A stretch of DNA of 7,229 nt from CAYWMQ01 sp964459635 (GCA_964459635.1 CAYWMQ010000041.1:1-7229); one strand, 5' to 3'; counted from the stretch's first letter, positions 1-5,034 are shown. Numbers and translations: made by a program. The notes: generated by a model not told the origin, from the sequence alone.

Positions 1-527
1 AGCTCTGCGATGGCATCCTCATGGATCTCCTCTATGTGCTTGATGAGTGCGCGCAATGTATTACCATGCGCCACTATAGCGACTGTTTTCCCGCCCTGCA
101 CGCGCGGCTCCACATGCTCCCGAAAGTGCGGGACCACGCGCGCGTGTACATCCTTGAGCGTCTCACCTTCGGGTATCGGGTGATCCCAGCTACGACGTAT
201 GCGGGTAAACTCCTCATCCCCCACGGCCTCGCGCACCTCCCATTTGTTCTTGCCTGTGTGGATGCCGTAGTGGCGCTCGTTGAGCGCTTCATGCGCCTCA
301 AGCGGCAGCTCGCTTCCATGTGCGCGCAGGAGCTCCTCTGCCGTCTGGTGCGTGCGACGGAGCGCAGACACGTGCACGTGGTCGATGGTGATATGCCGTA
401 TGCGCTCGCCTGTTTTGCGCGCCTCGGCACGGCCCGTATCGGTGAGGCCCACGTCCGTCCAGCCGGTCCAAAGCCCGAGCTCGTTCCATGCACTTTGTCC
501 GTGTCGTACGAGAATAAGGTGTGCCAT
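1..527 (-). CDS. gpmA: 2,3-bisphosphoglycerate-dependent phosphoglycerate mutase, 3' end outside window
   Basis: Cytosolic glycolytic enzyme that interconverts 3- and 2-phosphoglycerate through a phosphohistidine. The visible N-terminal 175 residues begin MAHLILVRHGQSAWN. The RHG motif at 8-10 supplies the phosphorylated His9. WTGWTDVGLTDTG (20-32) is typical of the cofactor-dependent family, NERHYG (83-88) carries the catalytic acid Glu84, and VAHGN (152-156) carries the second active-site His154. The frame stays open to the left edge with IEEIHEDAIAEL, so roughly the last 50 residues of the family are missing because the window ends, not because the gene is broken. The start is the first ATG before the conserved strand. 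No Shine-Dalgarno precedes it, but an extended -10 (TGCTATAGT, 536-544) lies 8 nt upstream, suggesting a leaderless message. An HNH-type gene with its own hairpin lies upstream. Identification is very secure. Confidence 0.96.
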   Translation of the reverse strand, partial: MAHLILVRHGQSAWNELGLWTGWTDVGLTDTGRAEARKTGERIRHITIDHVHVSALRRTHQTAEELLRAHGSELPLEAHEALNERHYGIHTGKNKWEVREAVGDEEFTRIRRSWDHPIPEGETLKDVHARVVPHFREHVEPRVQGGKTVAIVAHGNTLRALIKHIEEIHEDAIAE

Positions 528-535
528 GCCGGGAC

Positions 536-544
536 ACTATAGCA
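536..544 (-). promoter_or_regulatory. Extended -10 promoter element for gpmA
   Basis: On the minus strand TGCTATAGT (TGn plus TATAGT, 5 of 6 to TATAAT) ends 8 nt before the gpmA ATG. No convincing -35 is visible, as expected for an extended -10 promoter. Initiation 7 nt downstream would put the 5' end within 1-2 nt of the start codon. The location of the initiation point is inferred. Confidence 0.45.
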
Positions 545-601
545 TAGAACGAAGTGACGAGAAGCGAGGCGCGAGTGGGTGAGTTCGTATACATTCACAG
601 A

Positions 602-628
602 ACAAAGGGGTCACATGGACCCCTTTGT
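602..628 (-). terminator. Hairpin downstream of the HNH-type gene
   Basis: Perfect 11-bp inverted repeat (602-612 with 618-628, core AAAGGGGTC / GACCCCTTT) with a 5-nt loop, starting 6 nt after the HNH-type stop codon and before gpmA. The minus-strand tail (TTCTGTG) is only weakly U-rich, so termination is likely but may be leaky. Confidence 0.6.
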
Positions 629-634
629 GCATTC

Positions 635-1069
635 TTACGACTTCTTATCTTTAGTCCGTGTCCGAATGCGCGACTTTCGCGATATGTTTCTGCCGCAATA
701 GACACGTCTCTGCGGCCCCGCGAGCGCGTTGAGCGCTCGCACTGCGTCCCGCAACCAGTAACGGTCACGCGTGTCTATCATGAGACACGTAACGTCAGGG
801 TCAAGCCACTGGTTGTTCAGTAAACTACCGATAACCCTGGGCTCACCCGGCCCAAAAAGTTGGTGGTACGCCGCGTGCAGTTTTCTGTCGACTCGCGCAA
901 GATTTTTTGGGTCATCAGTGCCGCCAAGACAGCGGGGGCGCCGATGGTGTGTGGAGCTTGTACCCGGCCTTTCAACAGGACCGGAACCATCTTCTCCCGG
1001 CTCTTGACCCAGAAGCTCAAGAAGCATATGAGCTAGCGCAAGCGCTTTCTCTCTATCCGATGGACTCAT
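635..1069 (-). CDS. Small HNH-type endonuclease-like protein
   Basis: Protein of 144 residues with a compact His-Me (HNH-like) signature. STHHRRPRCLGG lies at 39-50, followed by DDPKNLARV (52-60) and KLHAAYHQLFG (63-73). The paired histidines 41/42, Asn56 and His65/His69 fit a beta-beta-alpha-metal nuclease core. There are no zinc-knuckle CxxC pairs. The N-terminal 38 residues are helical then Gly/Pro-rich; the C-terminus is very basic (KSRIRTRTKDKKS), which suits nucleic-acid contact. The frame extends 26 codons further upstream into a hairpin, but the ATG at 1069 is preceded by GGGAG at 8 nt, so I start there. Related short HNH-like proteins occur as standalone genes in Parcubacteria; that is recollection, not a search. 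Nuclease activity and target are inferred. It lies downstream of the tRNA pair. Confidence 0.75.
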   Translation of the reverse strand: MSPSDREKALALAHMLLELLGQEPGEDGSGPVERPGTSSTHHRRPRCLGGTDDPKNLARVDRKLHAAYHQLFGPGEPRVIGSLLNNQWLDPDVTCLMIDTRDRYWLRDAVRALNALAGPQRRVYCGRNISRKSRIRTRTKDKKS

Positions 1070-1132
1070 CAAAAAGGCTCCCTGTACCTCCCCACAGAGT
1101 GCACCTTTCACACACAAACACAAGGGCTCTAT

Positions 1133-1162
1133 GCAATACCCCGGCATGAGCCGGGGTATTGC
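1133..1162 (-). terminator. Strong GC-rich hairpin after tRNA-His
   Basis: Perfect 13-bp stem (1133-1145 with 1150-1162, core ACCCCGGC / GCCGGGGT) with a 4-nt loop, between tRNA-His and the HNH-type gene. Neither strand has a U-tract after it (minus tail ATAGAGCC). It probably ends or pauses the tRNA transcript, or forms a 3' barrier during tRNA processing. Its right arm overlaps the duplicated tRNA segment by 3 nt. Confidence 0.5.
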
Positions 1163-1182
1163 TTCGGGGCGACTACCGGGAA
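1160..1182 (-). repeat. Partial copy of the tRNA-His 3' end
   Basis: These 23 nt are identical to 1207-1229, which cover the 3' half of the T-arm, the 3' acceptor strand, the discriminator and 8 nt of trailer of tRNA-His. The copy lies 47 nt away in the same orientation. It contains TAGTCGCC, which could pair with the 5' acceptor strand of the real tRNA. It lacks the rest of a tRNA and is not a second gene. Confidence 0.9.
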
Positions 1183-1206
1183 CTCTTTCCTTACAGGAAC
1201 GGTACG

Positions 1207-1229
1207 TGCTTCGGGGCGACTACCGGGAA
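1207..1229 (-). repeat. Original copy of the 23-nt direct repeat within tRNA-His
   Basis: This is the partner of 1160-1182, with 23 of 23 nt identical. Identity stops at TTCC within the T-arm on one side and after GAAGCA in the trailer on the other. Confidence 0.9.
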
Positions 1230-1287
1230 TCGAACCCGGATCGAGGGCTCCACAAACCCCAGTGTTAACCGTTACACCATAGTCGCC
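1215..1287 (-). tRNA. tRNA-His (GTG)
   Basis: Folds as a cloverleaf on the minus strand. The extra G-1 at 1287 pairs with discriminator C73 at 1215, the tRNA-His hallmark. The acceptor stem is GCGACTA/TAGTCGC, the D stem GTGT/ACAC, and the T-arm CCGGG-TTCGATT-CCCGG. The anticodon loop TTGTGGA has anticodon GTG at 1251-1253. The anticodon stem is slightly irregular, with a G-U at each end. CCA is not encoded (the acceptor is followed by CCG), so a CCA-adding enzyme is needed. It lies 35 nt downstream of tRNA-Leu, probably on the same transcript. Confidence 0.95.
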
Positions 1288-1322
1288 ATGGTGATACAGA
1301 CGACGGATGCCGACTGTACGTG

Positions 1323-1407
1323 TGCGCGAGAGAGGACTCGAACCTCCACGGCCTTGCGGCCACTACCACCTCAAGGTAGCGTGTATAGCCAATTTCACCA
1401 CTCGCGC
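1323..1407 (-). tRNA. tRNA-Leu (GAG)
   Basis: An 85-nt class II tRNA on the minus strand. The acceptor GCGCGAG pairs with CTCGCGC and is followed by discriminator A73 at 1323. The anticodon loop TTGAGGT gives anticodon GAG at 1370-1372. The long variable arm TGGCCGCAAGGCCG forms a hairpin, and the T-loop is TTCGAGT. CCA is not encoded. Its first 13 nt overlap the last codons and the stop codon of the LAGLIDADG gene, and a promoter candidate lies inside that gene at 1429-1457. Confidence 0.96.
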
Positions 1408-2087
1408 ATTCGTGTGTGATTCTCGTCTATTCTAAAGATTTTTTGGGCTTTTGCAAACTTTCTCGACAGGTGCGGCACGCTGTCTGCGTAGAACATGTGG
1501 TCGAACACTATACGTGCTTCGCGTTTGGCGTATCGGAGCTGCAGCAGATCATTACTTACGCTCACGTGCCCCGTTGCGCTCGTCAGTCGAAAAATTACTT
1601 GCTGCAGCCAGTGTACGAACACCATACTTGCAGAGGCCACTCCAAGGTAGAACAAGTAACTGTCGCGCCACCTCGGGTCCCAGTACGCATAGATACAACC
1701 ATCACCATCCCAGCATCCGCGAAAAAAATCGAAGAAATACTCATCCGGAATTAACAGTGGTCCAATAGTCTTTGACTTCGCGGGTGTCAAACCGATCGAC
1801 ACGAGCCAAGCATGGAACAACACACTGCCGAACTCTACACGAGTGGTCGGCATTCCGCAGTAGCCACTGACCTTGGTTCCAATCTTGATGTGCTCAATAC
1901 CTAAGGCGCGTTTGAACGTCTCAAGTTGCTCAGTGTCGTTTGACGTGAGCTCAACATGACGACCATCGCTCGAAAGACAACCATCAGACGCGAGCAGCCC
2001 CACGGCGTATGCAAGCTCGGGTCGCCATGTGGTATCAATCAATTGTTTCGGCTTAGGCCCACGCTTTCCCATACATGAAGTGTACAT
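1395..2087 (-). CDS. Standalone LAGLIDADG homing endonuclease-like protein
   Basis: Protein of 230 residues with two LAGLIDADG helices: AYAVGLLASDGC (26-37, catalytic-type Asp35) and FFRGCWDGDGC (121-131, Asp129). It is therefore a single-chain two-repeat enzyme, with a basic N-terminus (MGKRGPKPK). The family makes site-specific double-strand breaks in long DNA targets; a maturase-like role is also known. Both acidic residues are present, so it looks active. I start at the ATG at 2087 because GAGAGGTG lies 4-5 nt upstream; the ATG at 2072 has no ribosome site. It is not inside an intron or intein here. The stop codon (1395-1397) lies within tRNA-Leu, so RNase P cleavage at the tRNA 5' end would remove MREW and the stop from a shared transcript. 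Upstream lies rplS with a terminator. The target site is unknown. Confidence 0.9.
   Translation of the reverse strand: MYTSCMGKRGPKPKQLIDTTWRPELAYAVGLLASDGCLSSDGRHVELTSNDTEQLETFKRALGIEHIKIGTKVSGYCGMPTTRVEFGSVLFHAWLVSIGLTPAKSKTIGPLLIPDEYFFDFFRGCWDGDGCIYAYWDPRWRDSYLFYLGVASASMVFVHWLQQVIFRLTSATGHVSVSNDLLQLRYAKREARIVFDHMFYADSVPHLSRKFAKAQKIFRIDENHTRMREW
1429..1457 (-). promoter_or_regulatory. Promoter candidate for the tRNA-Leu/tRNA-His unit
   Basis: On the minus strand TTTGCA (1452-1457, 4 of 6 to TTGACA), a 17-nt spacer and TAGAAT (1429-1434, 5 of 6 to TATAAT) end 21 nt before the mature tRNA-Leu. It lies within the 3' end of the LAGLIDADG gene. It would let the tRNAs be made independently of that mRNA. 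The call rests on consensus match only. Confidence 0.45.
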
Positions 2088-2121
2088 TCGTTCACCTCTC
2101 GATGAAAGCGCGCTATCCACA

Positions 2122-2143
2122 AAACCCGCGTGGGCGCGGGTTT
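2122..2143 (-). terminator. Rho-independent terminator of rplS
   Basis: 9-bp stem (2122-2130 with 2135-2143, core CCCGCG / CGCGGG) with a 4-nt loop, immediately after the rplS stop. On the minus strand the stem runs into GGGTTTTGT, giving a short U-run. It separates rplS from the LAGLIDADG gene. Confidence 0.75.
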
Positions 2144-2144
2144 G

Positions 2145-2744
2145 TTAGTCTTTCTTTTCTTCTGTTTCGGCCTCGGGTGCCGCGTCAGTCTCTGTGGGGG
2201 CTTCTGTCTGCTCTGTTGTCTCTTGTTCTTTGTCTTCCGTCTCCTTGTCCGCAGCAGCCTCTGCCTGCTCTGCCGCCACGCGCGCCTCTTCTGCCTTTGC
2301 TTCTTCTTCGGCCTTGGTAGCTTCGGCAGCTGCTTCTTTTGCGAGACGGTCCTTTTCAGCAATGTCACCCTCGATAGAGGCGCCAATCATGCGCGCATTG
2401 CGCATAGCGCGACGGATCTCCTTGGCAGCCTTCTCGCGTATGTAGTAGAGCTTCGCGCGACGCACCTTGGTGCGCTTCACAATCTCTATCTTGTCCACCA
2501 TGGGGCTGTAGAGGGGGAACGTCTTTTCCACACCCACGCCGCTCGTCACCTTGCGTACGGTAAAGGTCGCTCCGGCTTCGGTACCATGCTTTACGGTAAG
2601 TACGAGGCCCTCAAACGCCTGAAGGCGTGTTTTGCCCTTTTCGTGAATTTTCTGCATGACCCGTACCGTGTCGCCCGGGCGCACACCAAGCTCCTTGCGC
2701 GCCGCAACGTTGACGGGGGATAGCACTTCCTGAACTCCTGCCAT
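2145..2744 (-). CDS. rplS: 50S ribosomal protein L19 with long acidic/basic C-terminal tail
   Basis: L19 sits at the 30S-50S interface of the ribosome. The core spans about residues 20-112 and shows RPGDTVRV (22-29), AFEGLVL (43-49), FTVRKVTSGVGVEKTFPLYSP (61-81, the most conserved L19 block) and RTKVRRAKLYY (91-101). L19 is usually about 115 residues; this one has 199. Residues from about 115 to the end form a low-complexity Ala/Glu/Lys-rich tail, ending in Glu/Thr/Pro/Asp-rich sequence, probably a charged helix then disorder. The start ATG at 2744 has no Shine-Dalgarno. A TTGCAT-17 nt-TACAGT promoter candidate ends 10 nt before it, so the message may be nearly leaderless. It is followed by its own terminator, so it appears monocistronic. 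The tail is in frame without interruption, so a frameshift artefact is unlikely. Confidence 0.97.
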   Translation of the reverse strand: MAGVQEVLSPVNVAARKELGVRPGDTVRVMQKIHEKGKTRLQAFEGLVLTVKHGTEAGATFTVRKVTSGVGVEKTFPLYSPMVDKIEIVKRTKVRRAKLYYIREKAAKEIRRAMRNARMIGASIEGDIAEKDRLAKEAAAEATKAEEEAKAEEARVAAEQAEAAADKETEDKEQETTEQTEAPTETDAAPEAETEEKKD

Positions 2745-2754
2745 AGTGAGGGGT

Positions 2755-2783
2755 ACTGTACCACATGGGTTTTACGGATGCAA
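2755..2783 (-). promoter_or_regulatory. rplS: Promoter candidate for rplS
   Basis: On the minus strand TTGCAT (2778-2783), an exact 17-nt spacer and TACAGT (2755-2760) precede the rplS ATG by 10 nt. Predicted initiation near 2748 leaves a leader of only about 4 nt, which agrees with the absent Shine-Dalgarno. Evidence is consensus and spacing only. Confidence 0.5.
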
Positions 2784-2789
2784 ATGAAA

Positions 2790-2814
2790 TGCGCCGCCCG
2801 AAACGGACGGCGCA
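2790..2814 (-). terminator. Terminator after the 56-aa gene
   Basis: Hairpin with a 7-bp outer stem (TGCGCCG / CGGCGCA), one C-A mismatch, a 3-bp inner stem and an AAA loop on the plus strand. On the minus strand it is followed by TTTCATTTG. It lies 13 nt after the stop of the small gene and just before the rplS promoter. Confidence 0.7.
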
Positions 2815-2826
2815 CTTGCGACCTCA

Positions 2827-2997
2827 CTAGAACGATTCACCTCGCTCCGCGAGGTCCGCGTATGCCTCAATAACGTCCGCGACTTCATAATTGCCCTTTG
2901 CTCGCTGCTCTGCCGCAATTGTGCGCGCCTCACTACCCTCCATGTGCTTGCGCCGCACGCGCCCTCGAACTTCTGATCCATCGGTCGGGTCGGACAT
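2827..2997 (-). CDS. Small hypothetical protein, 56 aa
   Basis: I do not recognise this family. It starts MSDPTDGSEVRGRVRRK and ends DVIEAYADLAERGESF. The N-terminal third is polar and then basic. Residues from about 20 on (EARTIAAEQRAKGNYEVADVI) look like one or two amphipathic helices. There is no signal peptide, membrane segment or cysteine. The frame is open upstream to 3039, but the ATG at 2997 is preceded by AAAAGGAG at 8 nt, and a near-perfect promoter lies further upstream, so this start is well supported. A promoter, a strong ribosome site and a terminator around one short frame argue strongly that it is a real monocistronic gene despite its size. A helical regulatory or adaptor protein is possible, but function is not inferred. 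Confidence 0.8.
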   Translation of the reverse strand: MSDPTDGSEVRGRVRRKHMEGSEARTIAAEQRAKGNYEVADVIEAYADLAERGESF

Positions 2998-3029
2998 CGT
3001 TTGCACTCCTTTTGTGTACAACGACCCTA

Positions 3030-3057
3030 TGTATAGCATTTATTTAGGTTCTGTCAA
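3030..3057 (-). promoter_or_regulatory. Sigma-70-type promoter for the 56-aa gene
   Basis: On the minus strand a perfect TTGACA (3052-3057), a 16-nt spacer and TATACA (3030-3035) with an extended TGC (3036-3038). It gives a leader of about 25 nt containing the Shine-Dalgarno. The -35 and most of the spacer lie in the last codons and stop of the rluA-family gene. It is the best promoter match in the window. Confidence 0.7.
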
Positions 3058-3795
3058 AAGTGACAATGCCTCTGTAAAATCAGGCGGTAGCTGTGCCTCA
3101 AGCGCAAGAGTGCTGCCGCTCGGGTGTGTGAGAGTGAGAGAAAAGGCATGGAGCGCCAGTCGCGTGAAGCCGAGTGCAGGCCCCTTATCCGGCGCGTAGC
3201 GCTCGTCACATACGACAGGGTGGCCAATGGCCTTCAAATGCACCCGTATTTGGTGTGTGCGGCCCGTTTTGGGCTCAAGGTCGATATAGGTGAATGAGTT
3301 TTGAGATTGGAGTTTTGAGTTTGGAGATGATAGACCACCACCCACCACAAGTACAGAGTACCGGGTAACGGCGGGGCGGAGCTTGCCGCCTGCGCTCTGA
3401 GTGGCGGACCAAAGCCGGAAGTCTCTGCGCGACCGGCCTATGGGCCTGTCTATGGTACCGTGCGGCTCGCGTATGTCACCCCACACGAATGCACGATAGT
3501 GCTTTTCAATGCGTCTATCCTTGAACTGCTGCTTGAGAAATAAAAATGCCTCTTGTGTCTTGGCGAGCACAAGCACGCCGGATGTATCGCGATCCAAGCG
3601 GTGCACCACGCCGGGCCTGTCTATGACGGAGCCGTTTTGAAGCCGCATAGTCTCGCCCACGCCCACTATCTCGGGCCGCTCCTTACGCACCCAATCAGTC
3701 AAGACGGACACGTCCGTACGCCCGTCCTCATGCACCGCAAGCCCGGCGGGCTTATCCAGCGCAAGCAGGTGCTCATCCTCGTATAAAATGCGCAT
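3040..3795 (-). CDS. RluA-family pseudouridine synthase
   Basis: Isomerises specific uridines in rRNA or tRNA to pseudouridine. The 251 residues begin MRILYEDEHLLALDKPAGLAVH, the usual N-terminal strand of the family. The catalytic motif HRLDRDTSG is at 65-73 (nucleophile Asp68), and LEPKTGRTHQIRVHLKAIGHPVVCDERY at about 173-200 is the second conserved block. No S4 RNA-binding domain precedes the catalytic domain, as in RluA/RluC-like short forms, so the target cannot be assigned. An alternative GTG start nine codons upstream is less likely because the ATG matches the family start. There is no Shine-Dalgarno; a TATACA box lies just upstream. Residues about 156-167 are a Ser/Asn/Gln-rich loop encoded by a 7-nt tandem repeat, absent from most relatives as I know them. 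No terminator is evident after the stop. Confidence 0.94.
   Translation of the reverse strand: MRILYEDEHLLALDKPAGLAVHEDGRTDVSVLTDWVRKERPEIVGVGETMRLQNGSVIDRPGVVHRLDRDTSGVLVLAKTQEAFLFLKQQFKDRRIEKHYRAFVWGDIREPHGTIDRPIGRSRRDFRLWSATQSAGGKLRPAVTRYSVLVVGGGLSSPNSKLQSQNSFTYIDLEPKTGRTHQIRVHLKAIGHPVVCDERYAPDKGPALGFTRLALHAFSLTLTHPSGSTLALEAQLPPDFTEALSLLTEPK
3296..3330. repeat. Degenerate 7-nt tandem repeat inside the rluA-family gene
   Basis: Five consecutive 7-nt units read on the plus strand: GAGTTTT, GAGATTG, GAGTTTT, GAGTTTG, GAGATGA. Every unit starts GAG in perfect register. Base composition is T/A-rich inside an otherwise GC-rich gene. It encodes a polar loop (about residues 156-167) without breaking the frame. 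Confidence 0.85.
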
Positions 3796-3840
3796 GTGTG
3801 TATAGTGGATGCAGAACAACACGAACGCAAGGAGTGCACG

Positions 3841-4185
3841 ATGTTGCTCCCATTACCACGATCGCCGCGCTTTGCGGCGCGGAAGCCTTCCATCGTGATA
3901 GACGGATACGGCGATATCACCTACGCGCACCGTGTGCCTTTTGTGCGGCACGTACCGGGTCACCCGCTCTGTTTTCGGGGCCGTGAGCCGCCCTTTCTCC
4001 TGTGGACGTGCACGGCACACTTCGATGTCCCGTATGTCTCTTTTAGGGCAGTGTGCCCGGACGGTACTCTCTTTTGGACGGTGAACGTGCAGCCGTACCA
4101 GCCGTGCATCGTCTACGTGGGGCACAGCATCGTGTGGCCGGCAAAAGCACAAGCAAGGTGGTATGACCCGGCGTACGATGTGTAG
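3841..4185 (+). CDS. Hypothetical protein, 114 aa, plus strand
   Basis: The only plus-strand gene; I do not recognise its family. It starts MLLPLPRSPRFAARKPS and is rich in Pro, Tyr, Trp, Val and His, with predicted beta-rich stretches (LLWTCTAHFDVPYVSFRAV, GTLFWTVNVQPYQPCIVYV). Only three cysteines are present, with no zinc motif, signal peptide or clear membrane helix. The ATG at 3841 is preceded by AAGGAG at 6 nt, which decides the start over the earlier in-frame codon at 3796. A TATAGT box at 3801-3806 could be its -10, but no -35 is visible. The gene is divergent from the rluA-family gene, with 45 nt between the start codons. A clear bidirectional hairpin lies downstream. The ribosome site and the terminator support a real gene; function is unknown. 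Confidence 0.75.
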   Translation: MLLPLPRSPRFAARKPSIVIDGYGDITYAHRVPFVRHVPGHPLCFRGREPPFLLWTCTAHFDVPYVSFRAVCPDGTLFWTVNVQPYQPCIVYVGHSIVWPAKAQARWYDPAYDV

Positions 4186-4232
4186 ACTCACAAAGTGTGT
4201 ATCCGCCCACACATACAGCCTGCAAATCACTC

Positions 4233-4257
4233 GGAGGTGCACATGCACACTTTATAA
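4233..4257 (+). other. Strong ribosome site with a four-codon open frame (MHTL)
   Basis: GGAGGTG (4233-4239) precedes ATG (4243) at ideal spacing, but TAA follows after four codons and overlaps the terminator stem. It may be a remnant of a deleted gene or chance. No longer frame starts here. Confidence 0.35.
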
Positions 4258-4280
4258 AGGCCATGCTGTGCATGGCCTTT
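4256..4280. terminator. Bidirectional terminator between convergent genes
   Basis: Perfect 11-bp stem (AAAGGCCATGC / GCATGGCCTTT) with a 3-nt loop. The plus side ends in TTTT, and on the minus side the stem runs into TTTATAAAG. It lies between the plus-strand unknown gene and the 3' end of uppS and can serve both. Confidence 0.8.
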
Positions 4281-4305
4281 TGTGTACACGAGCAATTTCA
4301 CGTTC

Positions 4306-5004
4306 CTATACACCCCGCCTGCGCTCGCGTGTAGCAAACTCCGACAGTATCGCATCCAGCTCGCGTTTGGAGAAATCCGGCCAGAACGTGTCAACAAAAA
4401 ATAACTCACTGTACACTGTTTGCCACGATAAAAAGTTGGACAGCCGCTTCTCACCGCCGGTACGAATGATGATATCGGGATCGGGCATGCCTGCGGCCCA
4501 CAGGCGGGATGCAAAAAGTGCCTCATCCACATGTGTGGCACCTTCTCTAATGAGTGTGTTTACGGCAGCCAGTATCTCGGGCCGGCCGCCATAGCTCGCC
4601 GCCACCCACATGTGGTGTGTCGCATCAGGCGCGTTTTTCGCGTGCACCTCACGCATGTGCGCCTGTATGTCCTCGGGAAAGCGCGCCAGGTCGCCTACAA
4701 AATGAACAGCCACACCCTCGGACTGAAGCTTAGCCGCTTGCTCATCCAGAATGGTACGAAAAAGATCCATAAGATACGACACTTCCTCTTCCGCGCGCTT
4801 CCAGTTTTCGGTCGAAAGTGCGTACACCACCACATGCGTGACGCCTGCATCGCGGCACCACTCCATCACCTCCTTGAGCTTCTCGTAGCCGCGCCGATGG
4901 CCCTCAAAGGTGGGCAAACCGCGCTCGCGCGCCCAGCGACGGTTGCCGTCCATAATGATACCGATGCAGGTAGGTATCTTATGCGCGTCAATGTCTTGTT
5001 GCAT
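4306..5004 (-). CDS. uppS: Undecaprenyl diphosphate synthase (cis-prenyltransferase)
   Basis: Builds the C55 lipid carrier for peptidoglycan and surface polysaccharide by adding isopentenyl diphosphate units to farnesyl diphosphate at the membrane face. The protein has 232 residues from the ATG at 5004. CIGIIMDGNRRWA (13-25) carries the catalytic Asp19, STENWKR (64-70) is motif III, and DIIIRTGGEKRLSNFLSWQ with YSELFF (177-203) is the C-terminal substrate and Mg-binding region, with Glu200 as the metal ligand. Length and motif order are normal. The frame stays open to a TTG at 5034, which would add ten residues. I prefer the ATG because family members have about 15-20 residues before the first motif, though its ribosome site (AGG about 11 nt upstream) is weak. 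The upstream 130 nt hold the inverted 7-nt repeat arrays. A bidirectional terminator follows. Confidence 0.96.
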   Translation of the reverse strand: MQQDIDAHKIPTCIGIIMDGNRRWARERGLPTFEGHRRGYEKLKEVMEWCRDAGVTHVVVYALSTENWKRAEEEVSYLMDLFRTILDEQAAKLQSEGVAVHFVGDLARFPEDIQAHMREVHAKNAPDATHHMWVAASYGGRPEILAAVNTLIREGATHVDEALFASRLWAAGMPDPDIIIRTGGEKRLSNFLSWQTVYSELFFVDTFWPDFSKRELDAILSEFATRERRRGV

Positions 5005-5034
5005 GATTGTTGCGCCTGAACTTTTCTCTGCCAA

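Noticed and set aside
21..542. Long plus-strand open frame across the left edge
   Set aside because: It is the opposite strand of gpmA, whose minus frame shows all catalytic motifs.
544..600. GCGA-rich stretch (AAGCGAGGCGCGAG) upstream of gpmA
   Set aside because: It looks like low-complexity intergenic sequence; no stable repeat unit or fold could be supported.
1070..1147. N-terminal extension of the HNH-type protein
   Set aside because: The extension begins in the loop of a 13-bp hairpin, is Cys-rich and has no ribosome site, whereas the internal ATG has GGGAG at 8 nt.
1160..1182. A second tRNA gene next to tRNA-His
   Set aside because: Only the 3' T-arm half and acceptor strand are present; no D-arm or anticodon arm.
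1395..2087. LAGLIDADG gene as part of an intron or intein
   Set aside because: It has its own ribosome site and stop, the adjacent tRNA is uninterrupted, and rplS is intact.
2130..2723. 197-residue plus-strand frame opposite rplS
   Set aside because: It is a shadow created by the biased codon use of the L19 gene; its Cys/Leu/Phe-rich sequence mirrors the Glu/Ala/Lys tail.
3296..3330. CRISPR-like repeat
   Set aside because: The units are 7 nt with no spacers, so it is a simple tandem repeat; no cas genes are near.
4163..4594. Plus-strand open frame overlapping uppS
   Set aside because: No ribosome site, runs through the terminator hairpin and lies opposite a conserved uppS region.
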